64,000 nt of DNA from Maratus speciosus (GCA_963932465.1 OZ010792.1:284563836-284627835), one strand, 5' to 3'; shown: positions 35,338 to 46,901, numbered from the stretch's first letter. Program-made: numbers and translations. The notes: a model not told the origin generated them from the letters alone.

Positions 35338-35760
35338 GACCTCGAAGAGCTCAACAAAGCAGAAAGTTTTTTGTTAAAAAGTGTTCAACGTGAGTTTTTT
35401 GACAAGGAAATAAAATCCTTGCAAAAATCAGGTAATATTAATCATGATAGTCAGTTAAAAAACTTACATCCATTTCTTGATAAAGAGTGTCTTCCAAGAG
35501 TAGGAGGTAGGTTAGCGAACAGTAACTTAAATGGCAATCAAAAATTTCCAATTTTATTAAATAATAAAAGTAAACTTACTCAAATCATAGTAGAATATTT
35601 TCATAAACGATATTTACATTCAAGTTCACAAGCTTTACTTTTTCAGTTAAGGCAAAATTTTTGGCCTTTAAAAAGTCGTGCAGTATGTAGAAAAACAATT
35701 CATAATTGTTGCGTGTTTTGTTATAAATATTATAAAAAGTTTTCTTCTTTTTTAAAGTAG
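35338..35760 (+). pseudogene. BEL1 integrase N-terminal fragment
   Basis: DLEELNKAESFLLK, as in BEL/Pao linkers before integrase, leads to an H-H-C-C zinc-binding domain: HKRYLHSS near 35605, then LRQNFWPLKSR, then CCVFCYKYYKK near 35708. A TAG stop follows at 35758-35760. The catalytic core with its D,D,E triad is entirely missing, as is the DUF5641 C-terminal region. The loss is by deletion, since the following ~600 bp is non-coding and AT-rich. Confidence 0.8.
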
Positions 35761-36345
35761 TAGGTTTTATAAGATATTTTGAGTGTAAATATGTAAAATT
35801 AAGCTAATTTCTATTTGATTGAATGTATTTTGTGTTTATCAAAGAAAATATTCATACGAAATATGTATTGAGAGTGTATATATAATTTGAGTTATATTAT
35901 TTATATAGAGAGATTATTCATATGAGATATATATTATTCGAGTTGTTTAAATGACATTTATTTTATCCTGAAGGTTTGAGTTTTATTTTGATAAAATCGA
36001 GTGTGTTAACCTTTAAATACTTTTAAAATAAAGTATTTCTGAGCTATTTTTTTTGAGATAAAATATGAGAAAAAGAAATAAATTCTTGAAGCATTTAAAA
36101 ATTTAATTTGAGTGTTAGATGTCATGAGTGAACATCATTACATAATGTGTGCAGAATTTTAGAGTAGTAAACATAAAAACAACGAGGTGTTTTCAAGAGA
36201 CCAATTTCTAAAATTTGTCTGTTACCCAAAGAAAAATGATTATCTTTTGTAATTTGTCAATTTATTGTTTACTAGTACATGCTGTATTATTTGTTTAAAA
36301 TTCAAAGTGTAATAATGTATTATAATTGTGGTTGAATGAAAATCA
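35761..36345 (+). other. BEL1 3' non-coding region
   Basis: AT-rich, with no coding potential and no envelope-like gene. It joins a deleted pol to the polypurine tract. Confidence 0.7.
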
Positions 36346-36362
36346 TTCAACGGGGGCCGGTA
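36346..36362 (+). promoter_or_regulatory. BEL1 polypurine tract
   Basis: CAACGGGGGCCGGTA lies immediately before the 3' LTR, where plus-strand DNA priming occurs. It is interrupted by CC. Confidence 0.6.
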
Positions 36363-36554
36363 TGTTCGGTCGTTTTTATGCTTTGCATTTTTGGCAATAA
36401 CTTTGATCGTCTGCGTTTGTTTATACGAGTTCATAGAATATTTTGTTGTGAGAGAGGTAGCCATGAGCGGCTCTTGTGATATTATTTAAATAAAAAACAG
36501 TGCACTGCAGTTTTGTTATTTTGTGTATTTGTGAGTATTTAATATGAGTTAACA
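36363..36554 (+). repeat. BEL1 3' LTR
   Basis: 192 bp, identical by reading to 31181-31372, followed by the TGGTG duplication. Confidence 0.95.
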
Positions 36555-36559
36555 TGGTG

Positions 36560-36996
36560 CCCGAAGGTACCATTTACTGAATAATTCAGATAAGACGTCA
36601 AAATTGGATGTTTGTCAAAATTTTCAAGTTTTGCATATTTTGTATATTTTTTGTATGTAGGCGACTATGCAAAATTTAAGTATAGGATTAATTAGTATGC
36701 ATTATTGCTAGTTAATTGGTTCCAGTCACATTATTTATGGTGATTGGTGGCAGAGTCTGTAAAGGATTATTACTTTTTTCAAGTACTCTTAGACTTTCAC
36801 GTTTCTTCTTCGAAAAATACTAATAGTAAAATATATCCTAACCTTTGTATTCATTTAATTAAAATTTTCTAACAGTACATAGTATTTGTAAAGTTTACTT
36901 ATATTGCCCAACTTACGATATTTTTAAGTTGGTATAGTAGGGTCATCTGTACCTAACTCCACCAAAAATAGGGGAGAACCTGCATATATGTGTAGA
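36560..36996. other. AT-rich, no feature recognised
   Basis: Nothing was supported. Confidence 0.5.
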
Positions 36997-37199
36997 TACG
37001 AGGGTGCATCAGTAAGTTTTTGCTCTCCCATAGGAAGACCTCCCGAGCCCCTCCCTCCAAATTTGCCTTCCTTTTGGTACTTTTCTAAAATTTTCGAACA
37101 TCATTCATGCCCCCGGGAGCAAATTTGAGGGAAGGGTCTCGGGAGGTGCATAGCATGAATAAGTGGTCACAGGAAATTGTACTAAAAAGTTACTGATGC
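36997..37199. mobile_element. ~200-bp MITE, GCATCAGTAAG termini
   Basis: GCATCAGTAAGTTTTT near 37006 is mirrored by AAAAAGTTACTGATGC (37185-37200). Inside, CCTCCCGAGCCCCTCCCTCC and GGGAAGGGTCTCGGGAGG form a second inverted pair. The terminus resembles the isolated end at about 30476. Confidence 0.6.
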
Positions 37200-39534
37200 C
37201 ATTTGTGAGTTTGGGCATTAAAATTAAGCGTTTGCCGCCTGAAAACTTCGCATCCTGAAATCCCTTAATCCTGAAAGGGTTAAATTAATCAGAAAGAAGC
37301 ATAAAAAACTCAAGACAATCAGTTAATAATTTGTGCAACCCATTAGCATAATTCAATGAGTGACCTTTTTGTAGCTCGAGTCACATTCATACGGAGCTCC
37401 AGTTCAGTCCACGTGTTCGCTAGCATTGGTTGTGGAACTGATTGGATCACATCACATGCTTGATTCTCGTCTTCAGCACTTCAATTTCAGCCACAGCAAA
37501 AGCATACACTTTGTTTTTTTTTTCGCTGGGAGTCGTCATTTAAGTGTTACGGCGTCAAATTTAATCTGGAAATCAGGGAAAACGCATGTTTGAAAACATT
37601 AAAACCAAACATACGGACAAGCGGCGCCATCTAAAATCGAAATTTAGAGCTAATCATTTTCATACTCTTGAAAAAAACTTTCCATCTGAGAAGCATTTTA
37701 GTCTAAATCGCACTCCTGTACGACAATTACTTGATTTTTTATTGGATTTAAAAATGTGTCAAGGTTGTCTGGGACACACTGTATATTATTATAAGGGAAA
37801 AAAAGAACTTTCTGTCATTAGTATAAATTTGAATGAAATCTTCTTGTCAAAAATGATAGCTAAGTAAATTTTTATGTACATGGAAAATTCAACCACATAT
37901 ATTAATAGGTAATTTGATCGTTCCTAACTAATTAATGCTTTCAAGTTTGGTTTAAATAAAAAATGCATTGCCTATCAACACATAATAAATCAATTTAAAT
38001 CTTGACAAGCAATTCAGAAGAGCTTTTAGGAATAAAGTGATTCCAAGTAATGTAAATCTAAGAAAAATACGAAATATAATTTTAAAAAGCGACACTTTAA
38101 TTGATGGAAGTATTTATTTTAACGAAACTGTAGGAATTACGGTTGCCATATTCATTATTTTGAAATTAAAATCTTGAATTTTAAAAAGATTATTTTAATA
38201 ACTTGAAGCTTTACTAATTAGAACTGAAAGTATGAAAAATGTAAACAGTGAACATTTTTATCGAAAGTAAATAGTGCAATTATAATAAAATTTTTAAGTG
38301 AAATTTTAAATTGCTGAAATTATGTAAGCGGTTTATACATGAAAAACCTTGAAGTAAATAGTGATATTAAGATATTTGTGCAATATTTAGACACATGTGT
38401 CATTAATATAAAAGTTTTACGAAAGTTACGTAATTTATAGTCAATTTGAATGTTAACATATTTAAATAACATGTTTAGTTTAAATTAAATATTGATAAGT
38501 AGAAACTTTTCTGATTTTTACTGCATATTACATTATTTTTCTTAATAAAACAACATAGAAGTCCCAGTTATGTTTGCGTCCATGAAAAGATCTTATAATG
38601 CACCACCGGCTTAAAAGTTAATCCCCTCCTCTTCTTGAAAAAAAATTCGGGTAAAGGGAATTTTTTAATTCTTGAGACAATTGTAGACAATTGTTAACTT
38701 GTACAGTCATGGAAAAAAAGTAAAAACCACCTACTAACTCTGCAGCTAATTATAGTAGAAGACAGTTATCGGTACCAATTGATTGGAAATAAAATCTACT
38801 TTTAAATAAGGTATATCAAATTTGCTTAGGGGGCAATCTGGAAATCAAAACAAGACCAAACTTTGTTTTTCCTCAATGGCAACACCCAATTTATTGACAA
38901 TATATTTTAAATCTTTGGATCAAACTATGCCTAGAAACGAAATTTCTAGTCATTTGAATGATAAGTTTATGAATTATAAACATGCAAAATTGAGAGCTTC
39001 TGATGTTAAATTACATTTTCATATTTTTATTAATATCTCCTGAGATTTTAACCCTAATATGATAATTTTGTGTGGTTATAATACTAAAAAACCCGAACAT
39101 AAAGGCATTGAATTTGTAATTAAAAAAATTATAATATGAATTATGAAATTAATATTAAAAAATATATAAATTGCAACGTACAATTTTTTTGATAGATTTA
39201 TAATTATTATGTCCTGCTTTATGTGAATTCTTAATTTCAAAATTTCCTTTCAGGTAGTTTTCGAATTATCATTTAAAAAGGTCAAAATGATGGTTTAAGG
39301 GGCCGTCTATGATATCCACAAAAACATAATTTGAAAAAAACTTTTTACTCACTTTATTGAAACATTTGGGCTGGCAATAGTCCAAAACATATTAAATGAT
39401 TGAAATGGTCCTATTGGCCAAAAATAATGCATTAAAAGAAGTGACATAGTCATTCAGTAGCATTTCATCAATGGAGTACCAAACTTCAATTTGAATACAG
39501 CGAATATATTTGTCCTTAATCTAAAAATTGAAGC
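37200..39534. other. AT-rich; isolated Tc1/mariner-like ends
   Basis: GGGACACACTGTATA (37771-37785) and TACAGTCATGGAAAAAAAGT (38702) each resemble one end of a Tc1/mariner element. No partners were found. The 93-codon frame at 37586-37867 runs into the first of these ends and shows no clear domain. Confidence 0.45.
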
Positions 39535-39613
39535 ATTCTCGATCATCCGAAATTTTCGATATTTCGAAAGATGGTCGGCCCCAATTACTTCGGATAATCG
39601 AGATTCTACTGTA
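39535..39613. mobile_element. Right end of a Tigger-like element
   Basis: TCGATCATCCGAAATTTTCG and TTCGGATAATCGAGATTCTA then CTGTA match the terminal motif of the Tigger-like copies. The following mariner is inserted at its terminal TA. The left end was not found. Confidence 0.65.
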
Positions 39614-42591
39614 TACAGGGTGATTCATAAAAGATGGGCAGAACTTTAAGGGGTTATAGTACAGTTAAAGACAAATAATATTAAATAGGAGACTAAGGGT
39701 CCCAGACGTATTCCCAAGGAGATAGGGGGCATTAAAGTTTAGGGTCCGAAATTTCTAATGATTATAAAACATGGAAAAATTGGTCGATTCGTTTGCGGTT
39801 TTTGCAAAAAATTTTCTTTATGCCAGTATTTTCTTGAAATAAAATTTTAAAGTTCAATTTCAAAAAATGCCGATAGGGGGCGCTTTAGACTTTGGAGTAA
39901 CAAACAACTATTTTTTAACATTATTTTTTGTATTTCTTTAAATGATTTCGAAAGCTTAGACTTAAACTTAAATTTTGATCTAAAAATCTGAGTCCTAACG
40001 AGTAGTTAAGTAGCGTAAACTGAAATTTGAAATTTGAAACCCTTCTCCCCCAGAACAAAAATCAGTTATTCCCGATCTTTGTGTCGTAGATTAGGCTCTG
40101 ACTACTGCCGCGTTTTGCTAAAATTATTCTTTATGTCAGTATTTTCTTAAAAATAAATGTTAAAGAAAATTTTCAAAAAATTCCGATAGAGGGCGCTTTA
40201 GACTTTGGAGTAACGAACAACTGTTTTATACCGTTATTTTTTGTGTCTCATTAAATGCTTTCTAAAGCTTAGAGTTAAATTTTCAGCCCAAAATCTGAAT
40301 CGTTAGACGTGGTTAAGTTTCTGGGGAGAGGGGTTTGAAATTTCTACTCCTGAGCACAGTTCAGTTTACCATGTCCACACATTGTGTGCTGTGATACGAG
40401 GTAAAAAGACACAAATTAGGATTATGTTACCAAAGCATATTTATTAACATGTAATTACAATAAATGTTCAAAATTGTGACCACCAGAGGTTATGCACGCA
40501 GAACAACGGCGAAGAATGGAACGGCGAACATTCGCGAAAACATCAGGCTTTTCGAGCACTTCCCCTACAGCGGCGGAAAGTCTGGCGACCAGTTCCTCGG
40601 GGGATTCAATGGGTGTCTCATACATAAGAGCCTTCAATCGTCCCCAAAAAAAGAAATCGAGGGGTGAAAGATCTGGCGAGCGAGCAGCCCAAGCAACAGG
40701 ACCACCTCGACCAATCCATCTGTTCGGAAATGTGATGTCCAGATAGTTGCGGACGTCTCGTACGTAATGGGCTGGCGCTCCATCGTGCTGGAACCACATG
40801 ACCCGCCGGATGCGTGGAGGAACAACGTTTAACAGGTCTGGCAGCACATGTTGCGGAAATGTGAGGTATGTTTTACCGTTGAGGCGTTCAGGAAGAAGGT
40901 ACGGTCCGATTAGGTGGTCTCCGAGGATTCCTGCCCAAACATTGATGGAAAAGCGTCTCTGATGAGCATGTGGATACGTAGCATGTGGATTGACATCCGC
41001 CCATACATGTGCATTGTGTGTGTTAAATGTACCTTCACGTGTGAAGGTACATTCATCGGTGAAAAGCACAGTTCGTCCAAAATGTGGATTTAGCGCGTTC
41101 TGCTGCAGAAACCAGCGGGCGAATTCAATACGATTTGGATAATCCCCTGGAGACAGTTTCTGGACTCGTTGCACATGAAACGGGAGCAAATGTTCATCCT
41201 TCAGTACCCTCCAAGTCATGGACTGTGAGGTATCCACCTGCCTAGCCACTGTTCGTGTACTTGTACTTGGCTGCGCCGCTACTACATCCAGAATGGCTTC
41301 TGCAACAACTACTGATTCGTCCTTTTTTGCACGACCTGCATTCGACCGGGAAGCGAGAAATGATCCCGTCTCACACAACTGTCTGTGCAAGCGCTCGAAA
41401 GTTTTGCGGTTAGGCAACCGCCTGTTGGGAAATCGCTCTCCGTACATTCGTTGTGCCTCTGCACCATTTCCATCTGCCGCTCCGTAAATTAAATGCATCT
41501 CAGCCTTTTCCTTATTCGTGAAGGGCACCATCTTCCGATTCATTACTACAGCGACTTACACTTGACTCACCGTTCAGTGGTTTTTATGCCTGAATCGTGT
41601 CGAAATTTTGCATACGTGTTCTTCTTCTTCCCCATTTGACATTTGCATACTTTCTGTTTCCTTCTTCACCCGGTGACTAGCGTCAGGAATGGAGCTTTAA
41701 CGTTTGGATGAGCGACGTTTCCAACTGTGCCAGTGCCTTTATGAGTGAATTCCGACTATGCAGTCCTTGACGAAAGTTGTATTTTTGCCTCGTATCACAG
41801 CACAGAATCGTTGGGCATGGTTAAGTAGTGCAAACTGAACTATGTTCAGAAGTTGAAATTTGAACCCCCTCCCCTCGCTACTGAACCACGCTCAGCGATT
41901 CAGATTTTGAGCTGAAAATTTAAGTTTAAGTCTAAGCTTTAGAAAGCATTTAATGAGACACAAAAAATAACGGTATAAAATAGTTGTTCGTTACTCCAAA
42001 GTCTAAAGCGCCCTCTATCGGAATTTTTTGAAAATTTTCTTTAAAATTTATTTTCAAGAAAATACTGACATAAAGAATAATTTTAGCAAAACGCGGCAGT
42101 AGTTAGAGCCTAATCTACGACACAAAGATCGGGAATAACTGATTTTTGTTCTGGGGGGAGAAGGGTTTCAAATTTCAAATTTCAGTTTATGCTACTTAAC
42201 TACTCGTTAGGACTCAGATTTTTAGATCAAAATTTAAGTTTAAGTCTAAGCTTTCGAAATCATTTAAAGAAATAAAAAAAATAACGTTAAAAAATAGTTG
42301 TTTGTTACTCCAAAGTCTAAAGCGCCCCCTATCGGCATTTTTTGAAATTGAACTTTAAAATTTTATTTCAAGAAAATACTGGCATAAAGAAAATTTTTTG
42401 CAAAAACCGCAAACGAATCGACCAATTTTTCCATGTTTTATAATCATTTGAAATTTCGGACCCTAAACTTTAATGCCCCCTATCTCCTTGGGAATACGTC
42501 TGGGACCCTTAGTCTCCTATTTAATATTATTTGTCTTTAAGTGTACTATAACCCCTTAAAGTTCTGCCCATCTTTTATGAATCACCCTGTA
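39614..42591 (-). mobile_element. Full-length mariner (DD41D, rosa-type) with ~800-bp TIRs
   Basis: TACAGGGTGATTCATAAAAG at 39614 and its complement ending at 42591 are flanked by TA on both sides (39612-39613 and 42592-42593). The inverted repeats extend to about 40409 and begin again at about 41786, so each is about 800 bp. Within each TIR there are two direct copies of a ~300-bp unit (blocks CAGTATTTTCTT near 39834 and 40137). An intact transposase lies between on the minus strand. All parts needed for transposition appear present. Confidence 0.9.
40455..41543 (-). CDS. Mariner DD41D transposase, intact
   Basis: 362 codons with no stop or frameshift. The N-terminal ~120 residues form a helix-turn-helix DNA-binding region (LPNRKTFERLHRQLCETGSF, then TVARQVDTSQSMTWRVLKDE). 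The catalytic core has D163 (LFTDECTFTREG), D254 (WFQHDGAPAHY) and D296 (SPDLSPLDFFFWG). There are 41 residues between the second and third acids, so this is a DD41D enzyme, as known for rosa-type mariners, not the DD34D of classical mariner. Length suits the family. It would cut and paste the surrounding element at TA sites by binding the long TIRs. The start MNRKMVPF is the first ATG of the frame, and the ~240-bp gap to the right TIR would hold the promoter. The stop lies next to the left TIR. Confidence 0.92.
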   Translation of the reverse strand: MNRKMVPFTNKEKAEMHLIYGAADGNGAEAQRMYGERFPNRRLPNRKTFERLHRQLCETGSFLASRSNAGRAKKDESVVVAEAILDVVAAQPSTSTRTVARQVDTSQSMTWRVLKDEHLLPFHVQRVQKLSPGDYPNRIEFARWFLQQNALNPHFGRTVLFTDECTFTREGTFNTHNAHVWADVNPHATYPHAHQRRFSINVWAGILGDHLIGPYLLPERLNGKTYLTFPQHVLPDLLNVVPPRIRRVMWFQHDGAPAHYVRDVRNYLDITFPNRWIGRGGPVAWAARSPDLSPLDFFFWGRLKALMYETPIESPEELVARLSAAVGEVLEKPDVFANVRRSILRRCSACITSGGHNFEHLL

Positions 42592-42593
42592 TA

Positions 42594-43414
42594 TTTTAAA
42601 AATATTTTAACAACTAAAAAAAGAGAAGACATCCTTCAAGAAGAATACACAGAGAAAAAAGAAGTTAAAATATACAGAAGTTAACATAGGAGACATTTTT
42701 AAATGTAACAATAACAATACATTCCAAGCCCATATGTCAACAAACGAAATATCGCCCTTCATCTACTTTGATTTGAACAAAGCATGCTGCGGTTCTCAAT
42801 GCTTACAGCATTTTGGTACAAAGAATCGATTTTGATTTCGATTCTGAAAATTTTTCGAAAACTAAGGTATCGATTCTTAAAAGATCTCGAATCGGCCAAT
42901 GACTAAAATAACGGTCGACGATATCAAGATTAATGAGTTACATTTCGATCATCGGAAGTCAGAGTACATACATGACGTACAGTGAACTATTTCACCCTAA
43001 AACCTGGTCAAAAATGCAAAAATTAAAATTTCGCCAACAATTGTAAAAATCATATTTTTTAATAGCTAACTAACTGGCGCGTCGATTTATGTCTATTTTA
43101 GGAACCTGAGTTACATCCTGGGGCTCCTGTTCTCAGTTGAAGAGGAAGTTTCTTTGTGAGAAGACGCGGATTTTTGTTGCTTTTTGGCATTCTTGTTATG
43201 TCTAAATATAATTTTTTTGTGGCTCAATGAATTGTTGAATCGAAACTAAACAGGCTTTATGTCTTCAACAAAAGTCAAAGCTTAATGTTAAACTATGTGT
43301 TAATTTAAATAGTTTAGTTTTAATGTAATAAAAAAACATTAAATTTGTAAAAGGGTTATTTTTAAAGCGTTTTTGGCTCTAATTGAAACATATCGAAAGC
43401 TTTTTAAATACGTG
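42594..43414. other. AT-rich, no feature recognised
   Basis: No gene, TIR or array was found. Confidence 0.5.
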
Positions 43415-43419
43415 CCGCG

Positions 43420-43818
43420 TGTCGCGGACAGCTCCCTCTGTATCCCTTTGCAGTAACAGTGACACCTGAATTTAAAACTTTTACGTACCGAAGTGAAGTG
43501 AACAGAAACTGAAAAAACTTTTACAATAATGTTTTTGTTTTTGTGAATGGTGTTGCGCCTCCGTGATGATTCGATTGAAGTTAAAGCATTTAAATGTTTA
43601 AGTCCTATAATCTTGTAAATATTTGTAATATATTGTATATAAGTGTTGAAGATTAACCGAGTGATGTCTTTATTTCGTCTAGTGAGTTATTGAATAAAAT
43701 TAGGTCTTTTCAAATTCGACAGAACGAACCAGAAGCAAGCGAGAACTTACCTCTGACAGAAATGGTAAGTAGAAGATTTATGACATTCTTTTTGTCTATG
43801 TGAAAGCTTGTTATCATA
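43420..43818 (+). repeat. BEL2 5' LTR
   Basis: It starts TGTCGCGGACAG and ends TTATCATA by comparison with the 3' copy and the TSD. ACTTACC (43745) and GGTAAGT (43764) form an inverted pair, and the second is a strong splice-donor match (ATG|GTAAGT). Confidence 0.9.
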
Positions 43819-43824
43819 TTTTTA

Positions 43825-43840
43825 TGGCGCCCGAGAACAG
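43825..43840 (+). promoter_or_regulatory. BEL2 primer-binding site
   Basis: TGGCGCCCGAGAACAG lies 6 bases after the LTR and resembles the tRNA-Lys type TGGCGCCCGA sites of many retroelements. Confidence 0.75.
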
Positions 43841-44155
43841 CGACGCCGTTTTTGATTTGATCTTAATTGAATGAAAAATTATTTATAGACGAAAGTTTTG
43901 AATATTCAGTTCTATTGAAAAGAATTGTTGATGGTTTGTTTTGACCTTGAATATAATGAAGAATTGAGTATAAAAATAAATAAAAGTCTTGAATGCTTAA
44001 TTCTGTTGAAGATAATATTATTAATAATATTGATTGATAGCGTATTTTAAGAACAGGATTATTTTGAAAGTTATTGAATATATTTTGAAAGTGATATTAT
44101 TGTTGTTATATTAAGTTGTTATAAAATTATTATATTTAAAATTAACGGATTAAAT

Positions 44156-45097
44156 ATGTCTGATATTGAAAAACTAAAGAAGAAACGCGCTGTTAACAGA
44201 ACGGCGACTACGAAATTAATTAATACTTGTGAGGAGTATCTTGCAGCATCAGTACAGGAAGTTCCTGTTCTTACGGAACATATTGATCAGTTAAACTCAA
44301 AGTATAATAATTTAACAACTTTAGATGAGCAGATCCAAAATTTAATGGATGATGACGGCGAATTAGAAACTGAATTTGAAACTGCCGAAGGTTATTCTGA
44401 AAAAATAATTTCTATGAAATCGAAACTAACGTATGCTTTAAAAATAAAAGTTGAACCTGAACGTTCTATTAAGAAAACAAATTCGGTTAATGAAAGTATT
44501 TCAACAGAGAATTTGACTTCTTGCTCTCATTCTAAAATTAAATTACCGAAATTGAGTATTAATAAATTTAATGGAGATCCTGCTTATTGGTTATCTTTTT
44601 GGAACCAATATGATAATGCGATACATCAAAATGATAGCTTAACTGACATTGATAAATTTAATTATTTGCATTCTTTCCTTATTGGAGCTGCTTCTAGTGC
44701 AATTAGTGGGTTTTCGCTATCGAGTGAAAATTATGTAGCAGCAATTGAACTACTCAAAAAGCGCTTTGGTCGTAAAGACCTGATTATAAATGCTCATATG
44801 GGAAAATTATTGAATTTAGAAACAGTTAAAAATGTAAATAATACTTTTGCATTGCGAAAGCTGTATGATAACATTGAGACTCAAATAAGAAGTTTAAATT
44901 CACTTGAAGTAACTTCCGGAACATATGGTACGTTACTAACGCCAATTTTGCTTAAATTAATTCCCAATGAGTTAAATTTGGAATTTCAACGTAAACGGAA
45001 AACTCAGGATAATCTTTTTGAAGTCAACGAACTGCTTGAATTTCTACGGGCAGAAATAGAATGCAGAGAAACTGCGATTCAAATACAAGATAGGGTT
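44156..45097 (+). pseudogene. BEL2 Gag N-terminal part, interrupted by a MITE
   Basis: The ATG at 44156 opens a frame with a coiled-coil-like first 100 residues, then the DUF1759 region (LPKLSINKFNGDPAYWLSFW, YLHSFLIGAA, LLKKRFGRKDLI). It ends in IECRETAIQIQD where the MITE 45098-45342 is inserted. The open frame runs on into the MITE to a stop at 45154, adding about 19 foreign residues. Gag would form the particle and bind RNA; this copy would make only a truncated product. Confidence 0.85.
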
Positions 45098-45342
45098 CAG
45101 TGGCGTGGCGTGAAAATTTTCGGTGGTCATCGCAATTATTTAAGTTTGTGGTGAAAAATTATTAACTCTAAAATTCAATGGTTGAATGTTCAAAAAAGAA
45201 ACTTTAAATCTTACCTTCACTTATACACGAACTCCAAATGTTCTACTAAAACTGGATCGTAGAGTTTTAAAAGCTTATTAAGAGTTTTAAAATATTGCTT
45301 GGTCATCGCCGCATCCAGCGATGACCGGACGCCACGCCACTG
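45098..45342. mobile_element. hAT-type MITE (245 bp) inserted in BEL2 gag
   Basis: CAGTGGCGTGGCGT and ACGCCACGCCACTG are perfect 14-bp TIRs. ATAGGGTT is duplicated exactly at 45090-45097 and 45343-45350. A second inverted pair, GGTCATCGC/GCGATGACC, lies just inside. The 8-bp TSD marks it as hAT. Confidence 0.95.
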
Positions 45343-46901
45343 ATAGGGTTATCGTTCAAAATTCACCGCAAGTGCAGAGGGAGAGAAAAATAAATAAGTT
45401 TACAGTTCCTACTGCTGCTTCATTGAAGGTTTCGATAAATCATTGTATTTTTTGCGGAGATTCCGCTGAATCAGTTAATCACAATTCTGCAGCTTGTTCT
45501 AAGTTCGTAGCAGAAAAACGAGCACGTTTGAGAAAAAACGGAATGTGTTATCTCTGTATGAAAAAGGGAAATCATTTAGCAAAAGATTGCTTTTCAAAAA
45601 TAAGATGTGAGTTTTGCAGTGGAAAACATAATTCTTTAATTTGTGACAAGAGTAATAAAGTAGATGAGAAAAAACAAATTGACGATAGAAATGTCACTTT
45701 AACAAATAAAACATTCACACAGAAAGTTTTGTTACAAACTTTAATTGTAAAAATCTGCGGAAATAGTGAAGATATGTTTGTCAGGTGCTTAATCGATACT
45801 GGATCACAAAAGTTGTATATTTCGAAGTTTGTTGCTGAAATGATGCAATACAAAAGTATAAATGAGAGCAATATTGTTCATAGTCTATTTGGTGGATCGG
45901 AGGTTTCTGAAATCCATAAACAATTTATTGTGTATCTTAGTAATGTAAAGGGGGATTATAAATGTAATTTTAAGGCCTTTGATCAAACTAAAATTTGTTC
46001 CGATGTACCACAAATAGAAATAAAACCCATATTACACGAGCTTAAAGAACATAGAATATATTTGAATGACACTAGCCGTATGAAGGAAAAATTGTTGTTT
46101 GAATCATCCCCAACTGAAATTCATATTCTTATTGGAGCGGATATTGCAGGAAAATTACTCACCGGTAAGATAAGAAAATTAAAATGTGGTTTAGTATGTG
46201 TCGAAACTTACTTAGGCTGGACAGTTATGGGGAAAGTTCCTTTGGAAATAGAAAATAAAACTGACAACTCATTTACATTTTCGATGCACGTATCAGATTA
46301 TAAAATTTCTGAATTGCGGAATCTTGATACTCTAGGAATTTTAGATCCATCCGAAAATGAAACTAAAAAAGAGTTGCAAGAACAAACACTGCAACATTTT
46401 CTTTCAACGGTTAAAAGGGATAACGAAGGCAGATTTGAATTCTGTTTACCTTGGATAGAGGGCCATCCCCCACTCCCTAATAATCTAGAGATCGCTGAGA
46501 GAAGATTAAAAATTACAGTAAAAAATTTGAAAGACAAGGGTTTCTTAGAAGATTATGAAGCGGTTTTCAAATTTTGGGAGGAAGAAAAAATTATAGAAAT
46601 TGTACCTGAAAATGAATATAATAATTCCTGCCATTATTTACCCCATCGTGCCGTTATTAGAATGAATTCCACAACAACAAAAATGAGACCAGTATTTGAT
46701 GGGTCAGCGAAAATTAAGGGGTTTCCGTCAATAAATGATTGTGTAGAAAAGGGGCCTAATTTGCTAGAAACTATTCCTGCAATTATCAACAGATTTCGAG
46801 AAAAATGCATCGGTGTAAGTTCTGATATCAAAAAAGCTTTTCTTCAAATAGGACTTAATCCGAATGATAGAGATTTTTTGAGATTCTTATGGTGGGAATG
46901 A
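45343..46901 (+). pseudogene. BEL2 Gag C-terminus, protease and RT N-terminal part
   Basis: Zinc knuckles CIFCGDSAESVNH, CYLCMKKGNHLAKDC and CEFCSGKHNSLIC span 45440-45650. The aspartic protease has the canonical LIDTGSQKLYIS (about 45788). RT begins with HYLPHRAVI, then MRPVFDGSAK, and motif A near 46828 (SSDIKKAFLQIGL). A TGA stop at 46899-46901 follows LRFLWWE; the same frame continues after it. Apart from the MITE upstream and this stop the reading frame is well preserved. Confidence 0.88.

Larger units (their letters stand above)
31181..36554 (+). mobile_element. BEL/Pao LTR retrotransposon, internally deleted (BEL1)
   Basis: Two 192-bp LTRs with no visible difference flank a gag-protease frame, a broken reverse transcriptase/RNase H region and a truncated integrase N-terminus. 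TGGTG is duplicated at 31176-31180 and 36555-36559. The total of 5.37 kb is shorter than usual for the family, because the integrase catalytic core and C-terminus are missing. Identical LTRs imply recent insertion, while the defects in pol imply the copy was supplied with enzymes in trans. Confidence 0.95.

Noticed and set aside
35761..36345. Possible env-like gene after BEL1 pol
   Set aside because: No open frame of useful length and no membrane or signal segment.
37771..37785. Mariner-like end GGGACACACTGTATA (also GGACACACTGTA near 21820)
   Set aside because: No partner terminus or transposase found, so no element is claimed.
40464..40825. Open frames opposite or offset to the mariner transposase
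   Set aside because: Shadows of the intact minus-strand transposase.
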